This document shows positions 9,270 through 17,585 of a stretch of 64,000 nucleotides of DNA, piece by piece. The notes beneath the pieces were generated by a model. It did not search any database. It worked only from the letters and a program-made list of their open reading frames with translations, and had not been told where the DNA came from. The stretch's first letter is position 1; the number at the start of each line of letters is the position of its first letter. A program made the translations under genes and the position numbers. The stretch lies in assembly GCF_003583765.1 (NCBI RefSeq), contig NZ_QXQA01000002.1, positions 310,001-374,000 of the forward strand. Direction: 5' to 3'. The DNA comes from Paenibacillus nanensis (GTDB lineage: Bacteria; Bacillota; Bacilli; Paenibacillales; Paenibacillaceae).

Positions 9270-10865
9270 TTATTTGTTCTGGCGGGAGATCCGGTATTCG
9301 GCGGGTCCAAGCTCCATATGTTTTTTGAACATCCGGGAGAAATGGGAGAAATTCGCGTAGCCGACTTTGCTGGCGATGGCGCTTATCGGCAAATCCGTGC
9401 CGGTCAGCAGCTCCGCCGCAATGCCAAGGCGCTGCTGCAGCACATAATCGGATATGGACATGCCGGTTTCCTTCTTGAACAGCCGGGTCAAATAATCCGC
9501 ATTCAAATAGACATGGCTTGCAATATCTTCTCTTGTCATCTCTTCCGTCAGATGCTCCCGTATATAGGCCTTCGCCCGATCCGCTACGCTCTGCGTCTGA
9601 TCGAGCGAGGACATGAAAGCCACGGATTTGCTCACAATATGGCCCATCCATTTCAAGGCGTCGGTTGCCGTGCGCGTCGCCGCGTTATACAGCTCCGTCG
9701 AGCTGTAGTCGCCGAACAGCCGATGCGCTTGAATGCCTTTAACTTGCAGCACGTAATAGACCATCTGCTGAAAATCTTGAATAAAGCGGTTCAGCAGCGC
9801 CGCGCTCAGAAGGTTTGCCTCGGCCTGCCGCTTCAAATAATCGGAGGCCGCCTGCAGCAGCTTCTCTTCGGCGCCTTCCATCAGCAGAACGGACCAGACT
9901 CCCATATCGGGAGGCAAACTGCCCGTTTCCGCGGTCTGACGGTCGTGGAGCGAGAATACGCCTTGGTCATTCGCCACGTTATCGGCATCAAGCCGGCGCA
10001 GCCGCTGGAACATCGACGCCATCGTATGACCGTACGCAATATCCCCAATCGAACAGGTTACGCCGGCGTAAAAGTAAGACCGGCACGCTTCGACCAGCTT
10101 ATAGCAAGCGTCCTTCACCCGTTCTCCGCCGGCCGCTTCGGATTCTCCGCTTATCAGCACAAGCAGCAATCGGTCGCCGAATAATACCGTCAGCCCATTC
10201 TCCAAGCTGCTGAGCAATATCTCTTCGGCCGATTTGCGGATCGCGTACTCCATTACCTTTTCGTCGTGCAGCGTGATGTCCTTATGCCATCTTCGGATAT
10301 GGATCAGCACCGGCAGAAAAGGCATATCGTCCGCGTACGGAATGTTGCGTTCCTCCGCCGCTTTCCTGACCGCCGGAGGGGCTGCGGGAATCGTCTGATT
10401 CAGAATATCCAGCCAAAACCGTTCGACAAGCAGCGGCTGATACTGCACCCAATATTTGCCGTATTGGTTGAACTCGGACATGCGGGATTCCTTGTCGAGC
10501 TTCTCGACGGCCCGCTTCACCGTCTCCTCCAAATCGCGGTAAGGGATCGGTTTGAGCAAGTAGTCCAAGCTGCCGAGCTGAATCGCCTGCTTCGCGTAAT
10601 GGAAGTCGGCATGGCAGGTCAGAAAGATCGTTTCCGTGCGGGGATAATGCTCCCGCACCCAGGCGAGCAGCTCCAGTCCGCTGCCATGTGGCATCTCGAT
10701 ATCGCAAATCATAATATCGATCCGCTCGCTGCCGAATATGTCTTTGGCTTGGTCGGCGCTGTAAGCCCCGAACAGCTTCGTTATCCCTATATTTTCCCAT
10801 TGAACGCCGGATTTCAGCCCTTCCACGGCAATCCGTTCATCGTCAACAATTAATAGTTGTCGCAT
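9270..10865 (-). CDS. YesN-type response regulator with AraC DNA-binding domain
   Basis: 531 aa. ATG at 10865 is preferred (AGAGG 9 nt upstream); an ATG at 10874 abuts that site. Receiver domain: acidic pair in LLIVDDER, phosphoacceptor Asp in MICDIEMPHGSG and Lys in YLLKPIPY. A long helical middle region follows. The C-terminus has two AraC helix-turn-helix units (MTREDIASHVYLNADYLTRLF and LPISAIASKVGYANFSHFSRMF). Family knowledge: these regulators activate adjacent sugar-uptake operons after phosphorylation by a YesM-type kinase. The kinase gene is 18 nt upstream. Confidence 0.93.
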   Translation of the reverse strand: MRQLLIVDDERIAVEGLKSGVQWENIGITKLFGAYSADQAKDIFGSERIDIMICDIEMPHGSGLELLAWVREHYPRTETIFLTCHADFHYAKQAIQLGSLDYLLKPIPYRDLEETVKRAVEKLDKESRMSEFNQYGKYWVQYQPLLVERFWLDILNQTIPAAPPAVRKAAEERNIPYADDMPFLPVLIHIRRWHKDITLHDEKVMEYAIRKSAEEILLSSLENGLTVLFGDRLLLVLISGESEAAGGERVKDACYKLVEACRSYFYAGVTCSIGDIAYGHTMASMFQRLRRLDADNVANDQGVFSLHDRQTAETGSLPPDMGVWSVLLMEGAEEKLLQAASDYLKRQAEANLLSAALLNRFIQDFQQMVYYVLQVKGIQAHRLFGDYSSTELYNAATRTATDALKWMGHIVSKSVAFMSSLDQTQSVADRAKAYIREHLTEEMTREDIASHVYLNADYLTRLFKKETGMSISDYVLQQRLGIAAELLTGTDLPISAIASKVGYANFSHFSRMFKKHMELGPAEYRISRQNK

Positions 10866-10883
10866 TCTGCTCATCCTCTCTGC

Positions 10884-12620
10884 CTATGCTCTCATCGGAA
10901 TGCCGACCTCGACGACGGCGCCATGCGGCTCGTCATTGTAGCAGTTCATCCAAGCGCGGTCTCCGAATTGCAGCCGCAGCCGCTCGCGCGCGTTCCATAA
11001 CCCGATATGCTCGCCTTTTTCGTCCGCCGGGGGCTTCCCGTCGCGTATCGCCACAAGCGATTCGCCGGTGAAGCCTTGCCCGGTATCGCGAACGGAAATC
11101 ACCGTCATCGGCACTTCGGCAAGCTCATCCAGCGAAGCTTCGATCGTAAGCGTAATCGTCTCTCCGGTCCGAACGGCGTGCTTGATCGTATTTTCGATAA
11201 AGGTCTGAAGCAGCAGCGGCGGTATCGGCGTATCCCCGAGGTAATCCGGCATGCGAATGTCGCATTTTAATTGGTAAGGGAACCGAAGCTGCTGGATTCG
11301 AAGGAAGTTTTGCGCATGGCTGAGCTCGTCCTTCAGCTGCACCAGCGGCTGATTGCTTCGGAGCATATAACGGAAATATTGGACCAGACACATTGTCATT
11401 TCCTGCGTAAGGCTGTATTGCTTCACTTGAATCAAGTTATAAATAATATTGAGCGAATTCATAAAAAAGTGAGGATTGATCTGCAGCTGCAGATGCTTGA
11501 GCTCCGCACGCTGCTTGCTTAACTGCTCCTCGTACACGTTGATTTTGAGCTCCTCAATCTGCGAGATCATTTGATTGAAGGTCCGGTTGACCAGCAGGAA
11601 CTCGTCCGGCACAGGCGATTCCTCGATCTTCATTTGAAAATTGCCCTCGCCGATCCGGCGCATCGCCTTCGTCATCTTCTGCAGCGGTAGCAAGAGCACT
11701 TTCCGCAAAAACCATAAGCCGAGCGGCAGCATAAATAGCGCAATAACGATGACGATCAAAGTCGCCTTCGCGAGATAAGGCAGATTTTCCAAAATCAGCT
11801 TATCCGGCACGACCGCCGCAAGACTGAAATCGCCTTTCATGGAGGATTCCCCTACAACGAGATAGTCCTCCTCTTCTCCTGATAAGTAATATTGATCGAA
11901 GCCGCGCGTGAAATCGAGCCCTTCGCCCTTTAACTCCCGCGTGCTGGACAAAATCGCGCCCGAACCCCCGACGATTAATGTGGCGCCCGCATCGCCGGCC
12001 TGCATGACGTTGAGAGGCTTTAGCATGGACTCCGCTTTAATCAGCGCGCCCATATAAATCGTCCCGGACCCGAACATGCGCAGCAGGTAATAGTGACCGT
12101 CAATTCGCAGAGCGGTCCATTCCGTATTTATGCGGCCCGGCTTGTCAGCCAGCTCGTGAACGCGCTTCGAGAGCGCCTGTCTCACCGCCGTCAGCTCGCG
12201 GTAGGTCAAGTCGTACCGGAAGGCTTCCACCATATCGCTTCTCGGTATCGAATAAGCAAAAAAACCGTCAATATAAGGATAGACGATCAGGTCGGAAGCT
12301 AGCCGGCGCGACACGCTGCTTTTTGCCATGATGTAGTCGTCATCATCCGTGCTCGGCTCGCCCATCGTGAGCAAATTGTATTCCGACATGAGCAGCCCCA
12401 TCATATGACGCTCCGCCTCGGAAAGCTGGTCGTCGATTTGCTTCATATAAACCGAAACAAGATTTTTGTTTGAATTCGCCACTTGGTTATGAATGACGTT
12501 GACGCTGTATGCGTTATTGTAGATCAGCAGCACTATAAGCGGCAGCGTAACGCCAAGCAGGCCAAGCACCAGCTTGACCCGAATCGATTTCCAAGGGATG
12601 CCCCGCAGCAGTCTTACCAT
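10884..12620 (-). CDS. YesM-type sensor histidine kinase
   Basis: 578 aa, ATG at 12620 behind AAAGGGTGG. Membrane segment at about 17-36, an extracellular sensor of roughly 250 residues, a second membrane segment (ATLIVIVIALFMLPLGLWFL), then HAMP. The His_kinase domain has the acceptor His in QLQINPHFFMNSLN, and the ATPase domain has the N box ENTIKHAV, G1 box DTGQGF and GLWNARERL. The family senses extracellular sugars or a sugar-loaded binding protein and phosphorylates the adjacent YesN regulator. First gene of the operon; a terminator of the neighbouring operon lies just upstream. Confidence 0.93.
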   Translation of the reverse strand: MVRLLRGIPWKSIRVKLVLGLLGVTLPLIVLLIYNNAYSVNVIHNQVANSNKNLVSVYMKQIDDQLSEAERHMMGLLMSEYNLLTMGEPSTDDDDYIMAKSSVSRRLASDLIVYPYIDGFFAYSIPRSDMVEAFRYDLTYRELTAVRQALSKRVHELADKPGRINTEWTALRIDGHYYLLRMFGSGTIYMGALIKAESMLKPLNVMQAGDAGATLIVGGSGAILSSTRELKGEGLDFTRGFDQYYLSGEEEDYLVVGESSMKGDFSLAAVVPDKLILENLPYLAKATLIVIVIALFMLPLGLWFLRKVLLLPLQKMTKAMRRIGEGNFQMKIEESPVPDEFLLVNRTFNQMISQIEELKINVYEEQLSKQRAELKHLQLQINPHFFMNSLNIIYNLIQVKQYSLTQEMTMCLVQYFRYMLRSNQPLVQLKDELSHAQNFLRIQQLRFPYQLKCDIRMPDYLGDTPIPPLLLQTFIENTIKHAVRTGETITLTIEASLDELAEVPMTVISVRDTGQGFTGESLVAIRDGKPPADEKGEHIGLWNARERLRLQFGDRAWMNCYNDEPHGAVVEVGIPMRA

Positions 12621-12745
12621 GATTGTCCACCCTTTGCCATATGTGAAAATAATTATAGAGTCCCCCCTACTATCCTACCCTCTTTGCCCGGGACGATCTA
12701 CTCCGATGCCGACTAATCCGTTGCATTTTGACGACCTGCTTTTTC

Positions 12746-12787
12746 AAAAAAAAATAACCGAGCCCGGACTTCAAGTCCTGACTCGGT
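12746..12787 (-). terminator. Rho-independent terminator after response regulator 12814-14418
   Basis: Minus strand: ACCGAG...CTCGGT outer stem with inner GGACTT/AAGTCC, followed by a long T run (A run on the plus strand at 12746-12754). It lies 27 nt after the response-regulator stop and closes the 22536-12814 operon. Confidence 0.88.
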
Positions 12788-12813
12788 GAATGATGCGGCG
12801 CGCATAAGGCGCG

Positions 12814-14418
12814 TTACCCGTTACGGCGCTTCTCTCGAAATTCGGTCGGCGACATGCCCGCCGCCGCTTTGAACACCCGGTTAAAGTGGCGGATGCTCGA
12901 GAATCCCGTCGCCTCCGAAATGACGGCCAGCTTCTGGTCCGTCCCGAGCAGGAGACGCTTCGCTTCGGCGATCCGGATTTCGGTCAGCCGCTCTACAAAC
13001 GATTTGCCCGTTTTCTGTTTGAACAGGGCGCTGAAATAGGCGGCGTTCAAGTAGACATGCTCCGCCACATCCTTCAGCGACAGCGCCTCGGCGTAGCGCT
13101 GCTCCATATACCGCTCCGCCCGGCGGATGGGGTCGGCTGAGCCTTTAACGCTTCGTTCCGTCAAGCAATCGGTTAACGAGAGCAGCAGCTTGCCTAACGT
13201 TTCCTCCAGCTCTTCCCGGGATGACAACGAGCAGACATGCTGCAGCACGCTCTTCATATCTTTGGCCCCGAGCCATTCCGCCGTCACGCCAGCTTGGGAG
13301 GCCCATTCGTAATAGTGAATAAGCAGCTTGCAAATACGCTGATACACGGTCTCCGGCGTATCCGCATGACGGCACAGCTGCTCGACGTATGCCTTCGCCA
13401 GATCGGCGATCAAGACGCGCCGTCCTTCGCTTACCGCCGATTCAAGCTGCTGCCATGCCTGATCGGCGGCATCGGCGCCGCTTCCTGAGCGATGGCCCGT
13501 CTCAGGGTATGGCAGCACCCGGTCTCCGCCTTGGATGAGCCGGTAAAGCAGCGCGACCTCCGCCTCCCCATACGACTGCGCGATGCCCGGATAACCCTTC
13601 TTCGGTCTTCCAACGCCGATCGACACGGTTATGCGAGACAAAGAGGAGATGCCGCGGCGCACGGAATCGGCGAGCTCCAAAGCTTCCTGCATGGCGCCGT
13701 CCGCATCCGGAACATTGAGCAGCGCCGCAACCTCCGTCTCGGACATGACGACAGCGTAGCCCATTCCCTTGCGGCCCACCACCTCCTGCGCCACCTGCTT
13801 GATATATAGCTGGAATAGAAACGGATCAGCCTGCTGATAACGCTCGCTGCCGACGGAGCTTTTGTCCAGCTTCACGACCATGCAGACGAATGCCGGATGC
13901 GAAAACGCAATGTTCATGGTCTCGAGCAGCCGGATATCGTTGCCCGAAGCCGTCCCTCTCATCAGCTCCTTCAACACATGCTCGGCGGCATGCTGGGTAA
14001 TCTCATTCGCCTCCCTTGACCGCTTAAGCTGCGCGCCGGAGCGTTCCTTCAGCCTTTCCTTCATCATCGCGAGCACCTTCGCCAGCTCTTCTTTCTCGAT
14101 CGGCTTCATCATGTAATCCCGAGCTCCTTGGCGCATGGACTGCTGGACGTAAGAGAAATCGTCGTAGCCGCTGATCACGACGCATTCGATTTCGGGGAAC
14201 CGCTTTCTAGCCAGCTGCTGAAGCTGAATGCCGTCCATGCGCGGCATCCGGATATCCGTCAGCATGGCGTCCGGCTTCAGCTTCTCCAGCTGCGAAAAAG
14301 CGTCGTAACCGTCCTTCGCCTCCCCCACGACCTGCCACTCGTCGTCGAGCTCGCCGATCAGCTTGCGCAGGCCTCGCCGGTAAATGGATTCGTCGTCTAC
14401 GATGAGAATATTAGGCAT
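12814..14418 (-). CDS. YesN-type response regulator with AraC DNA-binding domain
   Basis: 534 aa, ATG at 14418 behind GGGGGAG; overlaps the kinase gene by 8 nt. Receiver: ILIVDDES, phosphoacceptor Asp in MLTDIRMPRMDG, Lys in YMMKPIEK. The middle region contains a possible degenerate GGDEF-like fold (ITVSIGVGRPKKGYPGIAQSYGEAEVAL), which is seen in some YesN relatives. C-terminal double HTH: ALSLKDVAEHVYLNAAYFSALF and KLAVISEATGFSSIRHFNRVF. Expected to activate the 22536-12814 sugar operon. A terminator follows. Confidence 0.93.
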   Translation of the reverse strand: MPNILIVDDESIYRRGLRKLIGELDDEWQVVGEAKDGYDAFSQLEKLKPDAMLTDIRMPRMDGIQLQQLARKRFPEIECVVISGYDDFSYVQQSMRQGARDYMMKPIEKEELAKVLAMMKERLKERSGAQLKRSREANEITQHAAEHVLKELMRGTASGNDIRLLETMNIAFSHPAFVCMVVKLDKSSVGSERYQQADPFLFQLYIKQVAQEVVGRKGMGYAVVMSETEVAALLNVPDADGAMQEALELADSVRRGISSLSRITVSIGVGRPKKGYPGIAQSYGEAEVALLYRLIQGGDRVLPYPETGHRSGSGADAADQAWQQLESAVSEGRRVLIADLAKAYVEQLCRHADTPETVYQRICKLLIHYYEWASQAGVTAEWLGAKDMKSVLQHVCSLSSREELEETLGKLLLSLTDCLTERSVKGSADPIRRAERYMEQRYAEALSLKDVAEHVYLNAAYFSALFKQKTGKSFVERLTEIRIAEAKRLLLGTDQKLAVISEATGFSSIRHFNRVFKAAAGMSPTEFREKRRNG

Positions 14419-16243
14419 GTTTCTCCCCCTTCAATATCCCTTCTGCCGCAATCGCCGGCAGCTCGATGATCGCTTTTAAGCCTCTATACGGCATGCTCTC
14501 CAGCCTTAACCCGTAAGCCGGGCCGAAGTGCAGCACAATTCGGCGGTGAACGTTCAGCAAGCCGTTGCCTGACCGGCCTCCCGTATCCTTAGAAAAGAGG
14601 AGCCGTTTGCGCAAATGCTGCAGCTGCTCATCGGACAAGCCGATACCGTCATCCTCAATCGTAATGACAAGCGTCTGCTCCCTGCGCTCGCACTCGACCG
14701 CAATCATTCCGCTGCCCGCCCCTTTGTCAATCCCGTGGTTGATGGCGTTTTCGACTATCGGCTGTATCATGAGCGGAATGACCATGCAGCCGCGAACCGA
14801 TTCATGGACGGATAATCGGAAATCAAGCCGTTCTTCGTAGCGCATTTGTTGAATGGTCATATAGCCCTTCACATGCTCCAGCTCTTCCTCAAGCGTGACA
14901 AGCTCCTTGTGGCTGCTCAAGCTGTAACGAAGCAGCCGGCTTAAATTGTTCGTCATCCGCACGACGTCGCGGTTGCCGTCCATCTCCGCGTACATACTGA
15001 TCGAACCGAGCGTGTTGTACAGGAAATGCGGATTGATTTTACTTTGAAGCGCGGCGATTTGCGCGTCCTTCTCCCGGATTTCCGTCTCGTAGAGCAAGTA
15101 CCCGAGCTGGCTTAAGTTGGACACCATCGTATTAAACGCCTTGCCGAGCCTGCCGATTTCATCCCAGTGCCGCACCGGGAATGAAACCTTCAGGTCTCCC
15201 CGCTCCACTTTGCGCATGAGCGTAATCAGCGTTCGAAGCGGACGGGTCATCCGGTAAGCCAGGAAGACCGACGCCAGCATCGCGATGCCGACGCAAGCCG
15301 CTCCGAACAATAGGATGGACTGCCTGATCCCTTCCGCGTCCTTCATCAGCTCCTTCGCCGGCACGATGCCGACCGTCGTCCAATTGGTAATCGGCGATGT
15401 GACATAGGCGACAAGCTGCCGCTCCCCGTCTACGACCGCGTGGCTGACCCCCTGAGAGGGCATCTCGCCGGATGATGGCAGCGCCCCCGCAAGTTCAGCC
15501 GGCTCGGCGTCCGTCTTGCCCGCGACAAGCCGGTTATTCCAATCCGCGATGTAGATATGCTCGCGGCTGCCCAGGCTGACCTGCGACAAAATGCCGCGAA
15601 TGACGCTCGGGTCGACGTCAATCACGATATAACCAAGCTTTTTGCCGCTGTCGAAGCTGCGAAGCTCCCTGGCGATAGAGAACGCTTGGTAGGTAGCGCC
15701 GCTTGTGGAGCTGATCTCGTGCGTCGCCACGAACACGGACTGGCCGCTGCCGCCCTGCTGGCGCTTCAGCCATTCCGCGTTTTCGTCCAAGGAGTAGGTC
15801 GTCACGTATTGGCTTTCCGGCAGCACGACATACGACGCTCCTTTTTCGCCGAATAGAGACACGCCCATAATATCGACCCTGCCGTTCAAGAACACCTGCG
15901 TCACAAAATTGTTCAGCGCTTTGATCTCCTCCAGGCTCAGCGGATTATCCCCCTCGCCTCTCCGGTCGCTTTCCAGGAACCGGATGATCTCTTCGTACTG
16001 GTACGGCATCAGCGTAAGTCTGTCCAGCTCTTCCATGTACGTGTCAAGGTTGAGCGTTAAGCCTTTAATCGCCTGCAGCTGGAAATCGCCGACCTTATGC
16101 TCCATCGCGGCGGCAAACCGGGAAAATGCAAAATAACTTAAAATGCCGAGAGGTATTACAATAAGAAAAAAGTTGATCAGGATGAGCTTGCGCGCAAGCT
16201 CCTGATTTTTGAACCACGTGATTGGGGATCGTCGATGTCTCAT
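14411..16243 (-). CDS. YesM-type sensor histidine kinase
   Basis: 610 aa from ATG at 16243; an open frame further upstream overlaps the binding-protein gene and is rejected. Membrane segment near 20-38 (LILINFFLIVIPLGILSYFAF), an extracellular Cache-like sensor, a second membrane segment (SILLFGAACVGIAMLASVFL), HAMP, acceptor His in SKINPHFLYNTLG, N box ENAINHGIDKG and G1 box DDGIGL. It begins 8 nt after a solute-binding protein gene, which suggests that the binding protein is a sensing partner as well as, or instead of, a transport subunit. It overlaps its response-regulator gene, so the two are probably translationally coupled. Confidence 0.92.
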   Translation of the reverse strand: MRHRRSPITWFKNQELARKLILINFFLIVIPLGILSYFAFSRFAAAMEHKVGDFQLQAIKGLTLNLDTYMEELDRLTLMPYQYEEIIRFLESDRRGEGDNPLSLEEIKALNNFVTQVFLNGRVDIMGVSLFGEKGASYVVLPESQYVTTYSLDENAEWLKRQQGGSGQSVFVATHEISSTSGATYQAFSIARELRSFDSGKKLGYIVIDVDPSVIRGILSQVSLGSREHIYIADWNNRLVAGKTDAEPAELAGALPSSGEMPSQGVSHAVVDGERQLVAYVTSPITNWTTVGIVPAKELMKDAEGIRQSILLFGAACVGIAMLASVFLAYRMTRPLRTLITLMRKVERGDLKVSFPVRHWDEIGRLGKAFNTMVSNLSQLGYLLYETEIREKDAQIAALQSKINPHFLYNTLGSISMYAEMDGNRDVVRMTNNLSRLLRYSLSSHKELVTLEEELEHVKGYMTIQQMRYEERLDFRLSVHESVRGCMVIPLMIQPIVENAINHGIDKGAGSGMIAVECERREQTLVITIEDDGIGLSDEQLQHLRKRLLFSKDTGGRSGNGLLNVHRRIVLHFGPAYGLRLESMPYRGLKAIIELPAIAAEGILKGEKHA

Positions 16244-16251
16244 GCGCCGGC

Positions 16252-17556
16252 CTACTTCCTGAGCTCCGCGTCGATTCGCTTCGCCGCCGCTTCGAGCGCT
16301 TCGGCGGGCGATTGCTGCCCGTAAATCATCTTCTCGAACTCCTGGATCAAATATTCGATAACGGTCCACTGCCTCGGATGGCGGGGCCAATACGCGACAT
16401 CGCCTACCGCCTTGGCGTAATCGCTCCGGAACGGAAGGCCGGTGAACGCTTCGCTCTCCGAGCTCCCCCGCCAAGACGGCACATGTCCGGCCTCCGCCCA
16501 TAGCTCTCCATGCTCCGCAACCCACTGCGCGAATAGGAGAGCCGCCTGCTTCTGCTCCGGCGTAGAGGAATGGCGGATCGGCAAAGCCAGCGTATGCGAA
16601 TCGCCCCATACGGCGGGCTTATCGAAGATGACAGGCACGGGGACGGCTCCGAAGCGCAAGCCGTCCGCCTTCTCGAACGCGCCGGTGCCCCACATGCCGG
16701 TAATCAGCGTGGCGGCCTCTCCGTCGTAAAACAGCTTGAAGGCGTCGTTGATGTTCGGGGGAATATACTCGTTGTCGTACAGCTTCTTCACATATTCAAG
16801 CGCCTCCAGCGCTTTCGGGTTCATAATTGCGGCTCTCGAAGCAGACTCGTCATAAAACGCGCCTCCCCCGTCCATCTGGTTGTAGAAGCTCCACCAAAGC
16901 CACACCGAATCGATTCTCGTGCTCGGCTCGGCCAGCGGCGCGATATTCCCGGGCAGCGCTTCCTTCAGCTTGCCGAGGAAGCGGAGGAAGCCTTCCGCTC
17001 CTTCTTCCAGTATAGGTTTCCCGGCATCGTCAAGCAGGCCGGCCGCCTGCAAATGATCCAAATTGTAATAAAGCACCAGCGCGTGCGTATCGAGCGGCAC
17101 CGCATACGGCTTGCCGTCATACGTAACGGCGTTCAGCGCGTGCGCGCTGAAGCCGTCCCACTCGATCCCGCCCTCGCCGGCAAGCTTCGTCATTTCTTCG
17201 ATATACCCGTTTTTGACGAATTGGGGAAGACTCGTCTGATGAAGCACCGCGACATCCGGCGCATTTCCGGACAGGATAGCCGTCCGGAGCCTGGAGTAAT
17301 AATCATCCAGCCGGGAATTCACCTGCGTCACCGCGATGCCGGGATGCTCCCGGTTAAAGGCGGCGACTAAGGCCGACATGAATTGATTGTCACCGCCGCT
17401 GAAAGGCGTCCAAAATTCCAAGGTGACGGCCCCGGTCTCGGCGACCGGCTGTCCGCGCTCCTCGCTGCCGGACGAGCATGCCGTCATAACCAGCAATGCC
17501 ATCAACGCGCAGCAAGCGGGTCTCCAGACTTTCCAGGTGTTCCTCTTATGCTTCAT
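16252..17556 (-). CDS. Extracellular solute-binding lipoprotein next to a sensor kinase
   Basis: 434 aa, ATG at 17556 behind GGAGG. Signal peptide with a Cys after LLVMTA; then VTLEFWTPFSGGDNQFMSAL, DVAVLHQTSLPQFVKNGYI and PLDTHALVLYYN, typical of family-1 sugar-binding proteins. It is paralogous to the binding protein at 21232-22536: same length, and FWTPFSGGD matches FWSPFSGAD there. This copy is separated from the permeases by the GH43 gene and sits 8 nt before the kinase. A sensory role in a three-component system (binding protein, kinase, regulator), as known for XylFII-LytS-type systems, is plausible but inferred. A second transport subunit is the alternative. Confidence 0.88.
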   Translation of the reverse strand: MKHKRNTWKVWRPACCALMALLVMTACSSGSEERGQPVAETGAVTLEFWTPFSGGDNQFMSALVAAFNREHPGIAVTQVNSRLDDYYSRLRTAILSGNAPDVAVLHQTSLPQFVKNGYIEEMTKLAGEGGIEWDGFSAHALNAVTYDGKPYAVPLDTHALVLYYNLDHLQAAGLLDDAGKPILEEGAEGFLRFLGKLKEALPGNIAPLAEPSTRIDSVWLWWSFYNQMDGGGAFYDESASRAAIMNPKALEALEYVKKLYDNEYIPPNINDAFKLFYDGEAATLITGMWGTGAFEKADGLRFGAVPVPVIFDKPAVWGDSHTLALPIRHSSTPEQKQAALLFAQWVAEHGELWAEAGHVPSWRGSSESEAFTGLPFRSDYAKAVGDVAYWPRHPRQWTVIEYLIQEFEKMIYGQQSPAEALEAAAKRIDAELRK

Positions 17557-17585
17557 CGTTCCTCAGTCCTCCGGATAATCCACAT

